Shown here: positions 10,316 through 22,441 of the stretch, one piece after another
Position numbering within the stretch: position 1 is the first letter of the stretch
Layout: the number at the start of each line of letters is the position of its first letter
Assembly (NCBI GenBank): GCA_964036275.1
Contig: OZ038438.1
Coordinates: forward strand, 2,176,978 to 2,240,977
Direction of reading: 5' to 3'
Length of the DNA: 64,000 nucleotides
Source of the DNA: Litoditis marina
Taxonomy: Eukaryota > Nematoda > Chromadorea > Rhabditida > Rhabditidae
Notes under the pieces: generated by a model
What the model was told of the DNA's origin: nothing
What the model saw: only the letters and a program-made list of their open reading frames with translations
The model's database searches: none
Translations under genes and position numbers: made by a program

Positions 10316-13300
10316 ATGATGTCAAGAGCAATTGCTAGAGACAAGGTAACTGTTGCTGCAATCTCCAATTATTGGGAATCTAATACTAAGCGTTAACCCC
10401 CCCCCCCCCCCCCCCTGGAAATTTTTAATAATTTTCTTGAAAAATGTTGGTTTTCTGAAGAACAGTCATCTATGATTTTGAAATTACTTGGTTCATTCTC
10501 ATAGCTATGTATGCCGTAATTTTTCACATCTTTTCTAACTGATACTCTTAATAATATGTGTTTCATTTGATGTCTGTAGTTCGGATCCAAATTTTAGGGA
10601 TCATTCGGCGGTTAATTAGGCTCGAAAAAAGACTATTGTGTTGTTGTGAGAAACCCTCAATGTTAGTTTACATCTTCCTTATAGAAGTGCTGGCCCCATC
10701 CACATGAGTAAGGTTTTGCGTGATTGAAAGGGGCAAATGTTTGAAGTTTGAACTGTCTGCAATTAAGCAAGAACGTGAAGCTCTATCATGCCCTCGATGT
10801 GGGGAAGCGTTGGAGGCAATTCCACTGGAAACAAATGAAGCTGGGTTCCAAAAAATGTGGTGGATGTGCAAAGGAACTATCAACAAGGTATATCTTTCTG
10901 ATTCGAATAGATTTTCTGGTCTCTGGTTCTTCTTTTTCCTAGTTGGTTGCACGAAAACCTGCTGGAATGCAGAAGATGAAAAAAGACTGTTCTAGTGTAT
11001 TTTTCACACGAACTCACTTTCTTGGGCCCCATCGGGGTAGCCGTTTTTGTATTGGTCGGATCGTATTTTTTCTAGCAAATCTATGAAAGTTTAAAAAACC
11101 TTCGTCTCACCCTGTAACCATGAACGAATTTTTGCTTGATTATGTTTTATTTTCGGGACTATTTTACTTTCACCCCCCACCATGGAGGGTGAAAGTAACA
11201 TGGCTCCGTTTCAACTAAGAATTACAAGGGTGGGGGGCGATTGTCTATAATTGATCTATAAATAAATATCTATATGTCTATAAATAAATGTCTATGTCTA
11301 TAAATAAATTTTTAGGTATGCCTGTTCCCGATGGATATGCCTCCTGATGTATTCGTGGTCTGGAAATCGCCTGATCAGATTTTAGATGGAATCACTCCAC
11401 GTCCACGTCTGGATCTTCTTCCGGAAATGTACAGGTGATCCTTGACTTTTTTCCTTGGGGTCAGAAGTTCAGTTGGAGGTTAGTCCCTGACTATAGGACT
11501 TGGTGAAGTCTGTCTTCCGCATACCTCGATAGAGAAAATTTGTCTGGACTCACCTTTTTGTGAATATCCAACCGGTATCGTGTTGTTTGAACAACATTGT
11601 ACTAGGGAAGTTACTCCCACAGTTGTTCGCAAATTATATTGTGTTTTATTTGTTTTTTTTTTCAGGCACATGTACCCTTTCGCATTTCCCACCTCTCAGC
11701 CGCCTACCCCAATGGCTTCGAGATGTTCTTCTTCCATTAGTCGAGGTGAGGCTGCTGCTGGTATCGATGACATACCTTTTCTACTCTGTCTATTAGTTCA
11801 TAATTCTTTCACCTATCAATTCATATAGTCTTCACCCCTCTGTAACTAAATGTAATGAACCGTGGTGAACTGAAATTTAATTAAAAAGATAAAGTGTAAT
11901 TTATTCGAAGTCAATCATTTTTTATGTTGTGTGCATTATGTCGCGCAGCTTACCTGTGGTGGTCAGCGTTCTGGATGTTGGTTTGGTTAATAATATTACG
12001 TGCTTTCAGACAATAGTTCATCCAATTCGACTTATTCCCGTGATATGTCGCTTCCATCGCCAATATCTTCCGTTTCGAATATGCGAGGAGGAAGTATGGT
12101 GAGTTTCTTCATACTTCCAAATTAATGTGAAAATCACCAATTTTTGGTGACTTCGTTGTGCTAAAAATACTTGAAAACCCTAGAAATTGGGATGAAAGAT
12201 GGCTCGTTTTAATTGAAATGAATGCCTCTAGAGACAGAATTTGCCTTACGTTTGCACTATAATGATAATGACGTGGTTGATTGTGGTCGAAGCTTTCTTT
12301 TACAGGCGCCTTCTGTCTTCTCGAGCAATTCAATTATATCTGACGCTGTCTCGGGTACTGCCTCCCCCGCATCTGCTTCGCGGGATAATGACATTGACAG
12401 CGTTTCATGTCGCTCAGACAACGGAGAACGTCTATCTTTGAAGAGAGTAGCACGTCATTCGCCACTTTCTGATGGCCTCTACGATAAAGGTGCTCCTTTT
12501 CGACGGTCGCTCGATCGGAGCTCTACGGGCACTGCAGGTATCATTTTCTACTTGCACGATTGTTGCCGTGGAAAAAGAAGCTATTCTAGCTAAATAGGTG
12601 ACTTCATGAACCGTTCGCCCTATTTTAGATTCCGACCGTGGTACAATTGACAGCGAGGATGCAGGCAGTACTCTCACGTTGAATGGGGAGGAGAAACTCA
12701 ACCCGCGTTTTCGCATGAGTACTTTGTACTCAAAGTTGGATTCGTTAGATGCAGATCAGTTTAATGTGAGTGGTAATTATACAGCTCACGGAAGTTCATT
12801 TCAGGTGTGAAAAGTGCTGCAAATTCCGTTGGTTATTCATTGCGAAAGCGAACTGTAGGATGTTTAGGTTGTACGTATATAGCTTTCTGTTTTGTACCTT
12901 CTATCTATCATTCTGGAGCAAAACGTTCGGTTTCATAATTGCCCTTTGACGGGCTCTGCCCCTTGCAACCCTTCGTACAATGTTGCTTTTCCAGGATTCG
13001 GAGCTGGCTGCTTTTGTGGATAAAATAGCTACTGATTTGAAGAGAATCCAAAAGGAAACTGTCGCGAACGATCTTCTTCTGAAGTGAGTTTGAAACTGCT
13101 ATTTATAACTAGTTCACCGAACCATTTTTTGAGAGAACAAGTGTATAAGAATTGTACCATAAATAATTATTGTCATCGAAGAGTGACGTATTGAGACTGC
13201 AATGAAACGGGCATACACCAGTAAATCCGACTGTTCGATAAAAAGGACTCCGTTTATAGATTAAAGCATGGGAAAATGATTTAACATCAAAAATCGATGA

Positions 13301-14653
13301 ATTTTCTCTTTTTCGGCGAAAAGGTAGCCCGCTATTATTTGGAAGGGAGCCTTTTTCGAACTGAATGACAAAGTGTTAACATTTGAATGTCGAAAACAGT
13401 TGACTATTCCAGGCGTGTCCCTCGGAGAGAATATAGCCCTGTGAGTAGTACCTCATTCGCACAACTTGATCGTAATACATTAGGAGGCACAGTTGGATCG
13501 AAGTCATCGATGGAGCAAATGGTATGGTTTCACAAGTGACACCGTTCACAATGTGGCTGAATCTGTCGTCTATAGTCGCAAGTCACGTGATAACAACCAA
13601 CTGCATTCAAATTTCGTATTCCATCCTAAATCATGGGAATTATCTCATTAGTACACATTGCCATGCTTATGTAGTCCTGCCTATCAAATTTGAGTCAGAA
13701 ATGTTTCGGGTTTATTGAAAATTTTGCGCGTTCCAGCAAATGATGCGAGATATTCGTCTGGCAAAGGACGGAAAGGAAGTATTGGCTGTTTTGGGCCTTA
13801 AGGCTCCCAGAAATACCGACAGAGTGGAGGACATATTATTCGTTGATGTAGATGAAAGAGTACGACAAGCGTTGGTACGTGAAAAATTGCCTTGGTTTTT
13901 AAGTGTTTGTTGTGGTAAAACTGGAGAATGTGCAGTTGTTCTCAGTATTTTATCAATTTCCAATCATTATCTGTGTTTTTTTGAGTACTCTGCTGTCAGC
14001 CATCGTTAGACCGTGTCTGCTCTGTTCAGATAATGATTCGACTCTAAAAAAGAACCTACGAGGAAGTGTTGTATGTAATAATAGTTGTCGGTTTATCTAT
14101 GGAATCTTTTAGCGTGGCGTGCAGGACCGAAAAAGAACAAGACGTGAAGCAAAGAAGGTATTCCGAGAGTCTGGAAAAGCAGGCCGTCGGCGTGAGGTCA
14201 CCAAACGACTGGTTGAGACAGAAAAGAGAAGAGTGGAGAAGGAAAAAGACGAGGCCTCTCTTCGGGACATTGAAGAAAAAGCTGATGCTTTGATTCAACG
14301 AAAGGTGATTCATTTATCGATTGCTCGAGTTATGCAAGATATTCGCTTGGGAAACGACCGAAAATTCGCATACAGTATTGGAGTTTGAAGCAGTAACCTC
14401 ACTATTGTGTGCGAATCTAACCACCTTTAATATTTTTGCTGCCCTTCCACTACATATAGTGTGTTAATTAGTTTTGTTCCAGTTGGATGCACTTATGAAA
14501 GGGGGCAGTGACGTGACTTCCGCCTCTGAATATCACGATGACCTTGAAGCGGTCAGCGCGGCCAGCGCGGCGGCTCCGAAGACCAACGATGTGTTTCCTG
14601 GGTATGAAGAAACCTGTGACAATGTTGTCGACCCGGAAATTCATACCATTTAA
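10316..14653 (+). CDS. Unrecognised protein with CxxC motif, Ser-rich middle and basic coiled coil
   Basis: Twelve exons join in frame to about 501 residues: 10316-10345, 10768-10887, 11316-11434, 11666-11745, 12010-12098, 12306-12537, 12629-12765, 12995-13083, 13413-13521, 13737-13874, 14113-14304, 14483-14653. All junctions from 10887 on are strong; the first exon and its junction are less certain. Residues 18-21 read CPRC, followed by WWMC and later VCLFPMD, so four cysteines could bind one zinc. The middle (about 95-220) is rich in Ser and low in complexity. Residues about 265-290 (LAAFVDKIATDLKRIQKE) and about 375-445 (very rich in R, K and E) look helical, and the latter suggests nucleic-acid or protein binding. 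I do not recognise the family. Its plus-strand neighbour is ATG5, 1 kb downstream. Confidence 0.7.
10397..10416. repeat. Poly-C run
   Basis: A homopolymer of about 20 C lies in the first intron of the unrecognised gene. It is a likely site of sequencing-length error. Confidence 0.9.
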
Positions 14654-15660
14654 GCTCAACTAATGATCATCTAAGTACTATTATGGAAGTTGTTGCGTAT
14701 AGGTGTATTGACGCCTATTGTACGGGTGACGTAGAGTATGCTCTGCAATTGTACTTTGCCGAGTAATCACCATTCCTACTGCTCACACAGCAATTCAGTC
14801 GCTTTGGAAGGATGTGGTTATCACGCAAATTTTGGGTATTTATACAACCGGTCTCCATGGCATGTCTCTTAAAGTCGTTTGAACGGCCGCATTCACGAAA
14901 TATTCAATCAAAACCGTCTAGCCTGGGTTCAGAGCCTAGGGTACATAGTGGCAAGAAGCCCCGCGAGTTCGGTGAATACGGTCTCTCATCCGCGTAATGA
15001 GTTTTGCTTCTAATTGAGTCATCTCGTTTTATTTAGCCTTAGTGATTGTACAATTGTTGGATGTTCCGCTAAAGTATTTCATCGCGCGAACTCTTTTTTT
15101 GTAAAACTATCTTCAGTAGTTAACATTGTCAACTCTTCAGTAGTTAACATTGTCAACATCCTTTTATCGTTCATATGTATCGATTCGAGGGGGTTTCGCT
15201 GATTTTTTTTCGATCCCACGTTTTCAACTTGAGGAGTTGAGGTATAATCACCTTCGAGCATTCAACACTAATCTTGGTTTTTAAGATCAGAAACATGTTT
15301 TGAAATAGTTTCGTTCACTGGGAGTAACTGTGTGTTTTTAAGCATCCTCATGTTTTTTTCCCTATTTCATGTATTTTCTGTTCTTGTTGTTGTTATTAGA
15401 TAAAATTTAATGATTCGAAAAGCGATCTTGTGTTTTATTTTCGTTTGGTTAGAGAAATAGTTAAAGATTTGATATCTTTCAAACAATGCTATGATTAGGT
15501 TATCCAATTCAGTTGTTTTGTAAAGCATTGAATAAATATTTCTATTAAACCTTTAAGATCAATGAACTGGTTAACCCCTAATATCTGAAACGTTTCAGCA
15601 TCATGTGACTTTTTTGGATGTGGCTATTATTTGGTAAAATCAAATCATTTGGTAGGCACA
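14654..15660. other. Intergenic region before ATG5
   Basis: About 1 kb holds no supported gene. A 24-bp direct duplication containing CAGTAGTTAACATTGTCAAC lies at about 15112-15158. A CGTTTCAG acceptor at 15591-15598 lies 62 nt before the ATG5 start and could mark a trans-splice or 5'-UTR intron site. Confidence 0.5.
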
Positions 15661-17640
15661 ATGGGATACGATTATGAAGTTGCACGAAAGGTATGGGAGT
15701 CGCATGTACCCGTGGAATTCTGTATAGATACTGAAAGAAGTGTGGATCGGCCTTTCTATTTAATGATTCCGCGTTGCTCCTATTTCTCACTTCACATTAA
15801 TCAGGTATAGTAAACTGCTCATGTAACACAGACACGCTTTTCCTTCTTTTCATTTCTTTTCATACTTGCACTTAATATGGGACGATTATTAGATGTAGAC
15901 CACATGTGTAAATGGATTCTCAACATCAACTCGTCAACCTCAGATTAACCAGTGGACCAAATTGACACGTCTTCCAATCTTTCTGACGCAAATAGGCGAT
16001 TACCGCATACTTTAACTTGCTCATCGTCTTGCGAGGCCCATGATATTTCTACATTCAGTATGAGGAGTGCTTTATGCTTAAATGTAATAGTTGAAAACAT
16101 TGCGTAACTTACAACATGTTTCCTGGTTCAATCCTCTGGTATTGTGTAACTTACAATTTTAGATCTTACTTGCAATTTTCTTGTAACTTACAATTTTAGA
16201 TCACGCAGTTCTTCAGTGGCGAGGGCGGAGATCGACTAGACCCCAGCAGTATGTGGATCGAGTACGAGGGCCAACCGTTGAAGACCTACTATCCAGTTGG
16301 AGTGCTTTATGATTTGTTGAAACCATCTGATAATGACGTGTGGACAGTCTCTATCAGGTATGATTCGTGTATGTGGACGGTTTGCTATCAGATGATGGAC
16401 AAAATCAACGCGTTTCTTGGATGTATTTCACGTCTCCCTGCAATTGCGGTCATCTTTGTCTATATCACACTAGTCGTTTGTGTTTCAAAGCAAATAGATA
16501 TGTTCTAGGGTGGGCGGTGCTCGACCAACCGGTGCCAGTATGGTGTTGCGAGATGAAATGAAGTCCATTTTCATGCAGTCTATAAAAGAAGCGGATTATT
16601 TGAAACGGAAAGCTGAGGTATTGTTTCTGTTAGCTTGAGGCGCACATATTCCTGTGATATGCAATTTCGAAACATTCTCAGAGTCTGTCACCCACTTTTA
16701 TTAAAAAATAAAAGTTGCTGTTTCGATTATAGTCTAATGTAGTTCAGAAATGACAATGACGTTCGGGAGTTGCGTGCAAGTTGGGGGAATAACAACTTTT
16801 GTTTTAAAAAATTCTGAGATAGTAGTGGGTGGTATTTTACATAATGTCTTCATGTTTTTTTCTATCTTCAGACTTGTATATACGTGATGTAATGTATGCT
16901 GTTTTAAGGTTGTGAGTTCTATGCGCGAAGAGGATCACCATCGATTATGGAATGGAGTCGCTGCATGTGAGATATTCAACAACTCTTTCATTGAATGCTG
17001 CTCTAGTTTTAAGGAAGCGTTGGCAGCGTTGAGCTATTTCCTGTTTGAACCAGCTATCTGTGTAATCGAATTTTTCAACGTTCTCAGTACTTTTGTTTTT
17101 CAGATCGTTTTGATGACTTTTGGTCGGTCAATCGTCGTTTGATGGAATGTTCTCCCGAAAAGCCATTTCTGCACATCCCCATCCGATTATATCAGAACAG
17201 AAAGGCTTTCATCCAGGCAAGTATCTTCTCGATCAACAGACCTAGGGGTATTTTATCTCTTTTTTTGTCGGAGCCGAATACATAAACTATGACCCTCGAT
17301 TGTGTGCCATACGTACAGTACACACGATCGATAACGATACTTTGCTCGATATATCTGTCGCATACTAAAAAAGTAGAAAGGGACCTAATCCTCCTTAACT
17401 TATCTTGCGTCGTGTTTATCTTATATTCGTTTTCAGAAACCTATTAAGCCGGTGGATGAATCCGGACAAGAGGTTGTTCTACGTTCCGCGCTTTCATCGC
17501 TTTTGCCGGATGCCGAACTGGATTCTTTCCGATTCGTTTCTCATGGAATAACGCTCCCATTAAACACGCCGCTCACCTATCTTGCCGAAAATATATCGTA
17601 CCCAGATAATTTTATTCACATTTGTGCTGTGCCATTGTGA
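15661..17640 (+). CDS. ATG5: ATG5 autophagy protein
   Basis: Six exons (15661-15804, 16200-16357, 16509-16617, 16909-16966, 17104-17216, 17437-17640) join in phase to 261 residues; human ATG5 has 275. ATG5 is conjugated to ATG12 and, with ATG16, acts as the E3 that lipidates ATG8/LC3 on the phagophore. Visible family signatures are the N-terminal UblA region (YLMIPRCSYFSL), WIEYEGQPLKTYYPVGVLYDLL, and the C-terminal UblB region (LSYPDNFLHI-like NISYPDNFIHICAVPL). The acceptor lysine equivalent to human K130 is K127 in SIKEADYLKRK. The intron after 17216 uses a GC donor (CAG/GCAAGT). The ATG codon context starts MGYDYEVARKVW, matching the conserved VW of the family N terminus. Confidence 0.95.
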
Positions 17641-18007
17641 CTCGCCTGTACGAGTCTGTATATAATTAATTACCTATTGTAAATTTTGTTTAGGAACCCT
17701 CACATATCACTGTAAGAATTGGCACCACATCACTGCAATGAGAGAATATTTTGTTCAAAATATGACCAAAATTTGCTTATGTTATTTTATAATCGAAATT
17801 TCCGATACACGGGTTTCATTGTGACAACTGAGAATACAGTACGCTTATTTTCTCCACGTTACGCACTTTTTATGGCAATGCGTGTTTCGTATACATTAAA
17901 TATAGGTCTAAAATTTTACCATGTGTTTATTACCGAACAATAGTATGATAAATTTGGAACAACATTGTTTTTTTTAACGTTTTCCGATAGTTCTAACTTC
18001 TAAACAG

Positions 18008-20331
18008 CATTGACCTATTTGGACAAGAGGAGGATAACAAATACTGAGTTGTTATACCAGCCGACTGGATGGGATGATCCGTCTGGTGGTAATGGAAATC
18101 CCAAAAAAAGTAGACTTAGCAACTTGCTAGATCTACAAACTTATTTGGTTTCGAGCAATGGTATACCGAAAAACCGCTCTTTTGAAGACGCATAGTAGAT
18201 TATATGGGGAGTGAGAACTTCGTAAGAGTGACTATAGCTAAGGCGTAGTTTGATCAGTAGTGTTTTCGAACAAGAACTGTCATTCAGCGGGATCAAAGTA
18301 CAGACACAATAGCATATAGTCGTCGCCGACGGTAAGGCGGGAGGGTACTGTATATCTCACTTTCCGATGTGTACGGACATTCCTCTTCGATTCCAAAGCT
18401 TGCTGGTTATGTGCACTAATAGCGCAGTGGTTAGCACCCTGCTACAGATATTTTGCTCGCAGGTTCGATTCCGGCGAGCGACAGAAATTTATAATTTGGC
18501 ACCCACTATATCGTACCGTTCTATCCTGCCACTCCTACAAATATTGCCTCACATGACTCAAACCTAACTCAACTCAGGTCATCTTGAACTGAACAGAAAA
18601 GTCATCAACCCTGGTCGTTCTAGGAAAGAAGGCCATCTTTTTAGTTTCATATATTGGGACCGTGATCCGCTACTTGTGATGAAAGTTAGATCAAACATTA
18701 AATAATATCTGGTAACCCTATAACCGGTTTGGGAGAATCGGTCATTTTGTTGAATGACCGCACCAAGTGTTTCCCACAGAGATGTATTTCTAAGCCGCTC
18801 TGTCTTTAATAGTTTAAAAGTATCGTCTTTCCGAATGTGTACAACGTTTGTGGAAGACGAGCAAATCTGGGTTGTAGTTTGATCACGGAGCATAATTCTC
18901 GAATTATCATCAAAACTGGTCAATGAAATTGTGGAACGTCAAGGAATACTATCCTAATTTATGGCTTTCTAACACCCATGAAAAGTTTGCATTGAGTAAG
19001 CAAGAGCATTTTCACTTACAATAGTTTAATGTAAAAATATATGTTTCTATTTTATTTTTTCAGGTCTTCACATAAGTGGAAGTTGACCAACATTTTTGGA
19101 AAATCGCCATCGGAAACTTACTGGAAATTGGTCTTTTCCTTAAACGAGAAGAACAACTTCCGGGTGCGTATTTCCACGACCTTTCATCATTATTTGCCTC
19201 ATTTTGGGCCCAAGATATTCCTTTACACGTATGAATTCGTTTGACAAATATAACTTCATGAGGTTAGTTGACAAGTGTCGATTGTGCGTTAAAACTGCTT
19301 CTATGCTCGTTTAAGAAATGTTCTGCCGCTCTTATTCATAAAAGTTCCAACTTTTCTTGCTCTTCTGTACAGAAAGGATAAAGAACGAACCACAAAATCT
19401 CCAAGTCTTCCGACTATTTTAGATATACCACAAGTTGACTAGCATTTTTGCCATCGTACTGTAGCCGTCCAAAGGCATGTGAAAAAAAGTATATTTGTCC
19501 TTTTATTTGGTTCTACTCACAACAAATCGAACATTATTCGGTTTTCTCATTCTAGTTGCCGCTAACTCTGTTTCATCCCCCGTTGTCTTGATATCATCGG
19601 CCAAATTGAATAGAGCAGTGTCGAGTTATCCTGGGGCTGGTGCAGCAAAGATCAGAGTACGATTGGAGTATCCCGCCACCTTGATCCCACTCTGCGTATC
19701 TCGCTCGCCACACTATTTCGCAAGACTCACCTCTTTAGACTACCTCAAGACTTCTACTGCGCATTCAGAGAAATCAAATGTATATATCTTTTTATCTTTT
19801 CTCCAACCTTTTCTAACATTCAACTAACGGAATGTGAGAGCAAGGAAATAGCGTTTGTTCAAGGAGACCCAGGTTGAAATCTGTAAGTCGGGATGTTCTT
19901 GAATACGGCTCGAGAGGAGTTAGAGGGAGGGAGGGGGGGGGGGGGGGGGATTTGGGGCGTGTACTGCGCATCCGGGATATACGCGGCTCCATTGCTCTCA
20001 AACTTCTGTCAGATATCTCTCTGTGAAAACTGTTGCGACCCGGTAGGTTTTCATGGAACTATTTGTTCGGTGTAAAATGTATTACGAATCCTATCTTATT
20101 GTCCGTAAAAAAGTGTAGTTTGACCCACAAACTACAAGCACTATACTATAAAACTGAATGATTTTTTGGTTGGGTGACTTCTAGAAGAGTAGGGGATCGA
20201 GTGGTATGTTGTGAACTGCCTCGTTTTTTTCAGACCTGCAGCTCTTCATTCCTTCTCTGCCCGTGGTATTCAACCCCGTACGGAACTCCAATTACCCTCA
20301 TTCCGACTGTATTGTCTGTAATGTCGTTGCG
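18008..20331 (+). CDS. Possible orphan exons of an unrecognised gene
   Basis: Four splice-flanked open segments share the plus strand. The first, from 18008, encodes ELLYQPTGWDDPSGGNGN and stays open for 62 codons to a stop at 18195. The second (19064-19163), after TTTTTTCAG, encodes HKWKLTNIFGKSPSETYW. The third (about 19558-19657) encodes NSVSSPVVLISSAKLNRAV. The fourth (20234-20331) is between TTTTTTTCAG and GCG/GTAAGT and encodes DLQLFIPSLPVVFNPV. I could not build one continuous model, and the third runs into a dispersed repeat. They may be one gene, gene remnants or chance. Confidence 0.25.
18319..18510 (+). repeat. tRNA-derived SINE-like repeat, copy 1
   Basis: A polymerase III-like A box (TAGCGCAGTGGTTAGCA, 18420-18436) and B box (GGTTCGATTCC, 18462-18472) have tRNA-like spacing. 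The flanking acceptor-stem arms do not pair, so it is not a functional tRNA gene. About 100 bp upstream (GTCGTCGCCGACGG...) and about 35 bp downstream (ACAGAAATTTATAA) are shared with 23803-23997. A fragment of the 5' part recurs at 32342-32376. Confidence 0.7.
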
Positions 20332-20709
20332 GTAAGTTTTCTACGTTGTATTTGGTTTGCTTATCAAGAGATCGTAAGATTTAAGATTCATTCAACCACG
20401 TCGTATTGTTGCAATATGGTGTTCCTTTAGGATTTACACAGATTTTTGTCTTTGCATATCTCAATATCTCTTCGCCTCGGACATAGAAAAATTGACTAAG
20501 GAAATCGACTAATTTCTTTGGTTATATTGACACGGAACGGAGGAGTTTGAATGTAGTACTACATGTTGTCTCCAACCTCTTCTCGGTTACTTCAACACAT
20601 TTGATGTTCTAAATTCTCAATGTGTGCTCTAAGTACGGGGTTAATTATGCTATAGTTCAACTATAAACTGTGATTTTGATCACTGAGCACATTATACAAG
20701 AAGCAAAAC

Positions 20710-21250
20710 GGGAAGTTTTCTCATTCTAATGAGGATTCGTGCACTTTGTCATTGCACGTTTCTGAGTTCTGCTGTGTTTCACATGTTGTGACTGTGCAAT
20801 TGACTAATAGTATATCACTACTATTCCGTTCGTGACACAAGTTTCGTTCAAATAGTCCTAACTTAATGTGCGACCAAGTTCATAAGTATTGCGAAATGTG
20901 TTGGGTAGAACTCTCAGCAGACAAATATGGCTCGAGGCGTATTATGTCGTTGTGTTTGGCATAAATGGTAAACAGGAACAGATTTCCAGAGGTCATTGAG
21001 CATCATCAGCCGTCGTGTGTTTGTTAGTGCCGAGAGTCAACTTCGGATTACGGAATTCATATTTGCCCCAATTCCAAATAACTCACCACACATCGACTTT
21101 TCTACGAAATCTTTCATATACTGTTAGGCAATTGCACAGTCACGTGTAACGTGTCACGTGTCACAGTCACGTGAAACACAGCAGAACTCAGAAACGGGTT
21201 GTGAAAAGGGCACGATGGCTCAGTAGAATGCCATCTTTACGTGACTATTC
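20710..21250. repeat. Inverted repeat pair with AATTGCACAGTCAC arms
   Basis: The left arm (about 20738-20812) and the right arm (about 21118-21250) are inverted copies. They share GAACTCAGAAACG, AAACACAGCAGAAC and CAATTGCACAGTCAC. The inner boundaries are also inverted (TAATAGTATAT and ATATACTGTTA). A single arm recurs at about 30377-30500. This looks like a larger DNA element or a pair of inverted insertions. Confidence 0.65.
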
Positions 21251-21412
21251 AAATGAGACTTTTAGTATAATGAACATCTAACCCGTTTTTAGCAGTTGCC
21301 CAACTTTTTCCATGTTATATATGTTCCACGTCCAGCTAGTTTTGACCAATATATGAAACAGATGTTTCGGACTTGAACGTAAATGGCGAACCCTCACGAC
21401 AAATAAAATTTT

Positions 21413-21414
<2 letters not shown>

Positions 21415-21463
<49 letters not shown>
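21415..21463. repeat. (CT)n microsatellite
   Basis: An uninterrupted CT tract of about 48 bp, the first of three CT tracts on this strand in the intergenic region. Confidence 0.95.
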
Positions 21464-21467
<4 letters not shown>

Positions 21468-21623
21468 TTACTTTAAATTTATAGAATCTGACATCTTTTA
21501 GACTAGGACCACAATTGTAAGATTCATTTAAAATAGATTACCTACATTTAGTTGATAATTTTAACAACGCTTCTTTTGATAACTTGTAGAAATAAATAAT
21601 TTAATATATAATCCAAATTTATG

Positions 21624-21699
21624 GCTAGCGGGTTCTCCTGATGAGGCTCGACCGCTAGCCAGTGTAGTTTCGTAGCGAATCAGAGCCGAAAACTGCACT
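21624..21699 (+). other. Two adjacent hairpins with hammerhead-like core strings
   Basis: Hairpin 1 pairs GGCTAGCGG with CCGCTAGCC (9 bp). Hairpin 2 pairs AGTGTAGTTT with AAACTGCACT (10 bp with one G-U). Loop 1 contains CTGATGAGGCTC and loop 2 contains GAGCCGAAA, so CUGAUGA, a possible 5-bp stem II and GAAA are present in the order of a hammerhead ribozyme. The two hairpins would compete with that stem II, and I could not find a cleavage triplet with matching stems I and III. Hammerhead motifs are known from Penelope-like retroelements; no reverse transcriptase was seen here. Confidence 0.35.
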
Positions 21700-21820
21700 T
21701 GTTTTAAAATATAGCTAACTTCATAAATTAATAGTATCTACTCTCACCTATTTTAGTTAAGCGTTTTGAATATAAATAGTAATTTAACATAAGCCCTGAC
21801 ATAGTATATGTTCTCATTAA

Positions 21821-21821
<1 letters not shown>

Positions 21822-21903
<82 letters not shown>
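21822..21903. repeat. (CT)n microsatellite
   Basis: A CT tract of about 82 bp with one interruption. The arginine/glutamate-rich and leucine/serine-rich open frames over it are artefacts. Confidence 0.95.
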
Positions 21904-21910
<7 letters not shown>

Positions 21911-22340
21911 GTCTTCCCTCTCTTCCCTCTCTTTCTCTCCCTGTCCAACATGCCAACCGTGAAACTCTCTTAGCACAAAAGATTCTAGAACAAGTTGAAC
22001 TCATTTTTGATTCGAATTCTTAACCTAAGAAGTATTCTTTTCTGCTTCTCTTCTAATGAAAACATCATTCAATTTTTGTAACCATATAGGATGCTCTTTA
22101 ATGACTCATAAATCTTGTTGACGACGTTATTCGCGTTATTACATCTCTTCTCTGCATGATATGACGAAATGCGAAGTTAATTCCATAATTCCAGATCTAC
22201 ATCATATTGTAAATGGAAAACATTTATTCCATACCCGATCATCTGAATTAGTAGAACGGTCTTTGTAGCAAACTTGACACGACCATTACTATAAGCGGCG
22301 ACCAAACTTGAGTTGTAGTTTGATCAAGAAACTTAACACA

Positions 22341-22441
22341 CAGCAGAATGAACTAAGTTTTAGCAGAACAGACTAAGGTTTATCAGAACAGAATAAGTTT
22401 TCGCAGAACAGACTAAGTTTTAGCAGAACAGACTAAGTTTT
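22341..22441. repeat. 20-bp minisatellite, five units
   Basis: Five imperfect head-to-tail copies of AGCAGAACAGACTAAGTTTT. Units differ mainly at the first two bases (AG, AT or CG) and one unit has a single extra base. Confidence 0.9.

Noticed and set aside
18405..18490. A functional tRNA gene
   Set aside because: A and B boxes are present but the acceptor arms do not pair and the same unit is repeated with long shared flanks, so a SINE-like origin fits better.
21624..21699. A confirmed hammerhead ribozyme
   Set aside because: No cleavage triplet with matching stems I and III was found, and competing hairpins are stronger; kept only as a candidate structure.
21728..22023. Arg/Glu-rich and Leu/Ser-rich open frames
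   Set aside because: They translate the (CT)n microsatellite.
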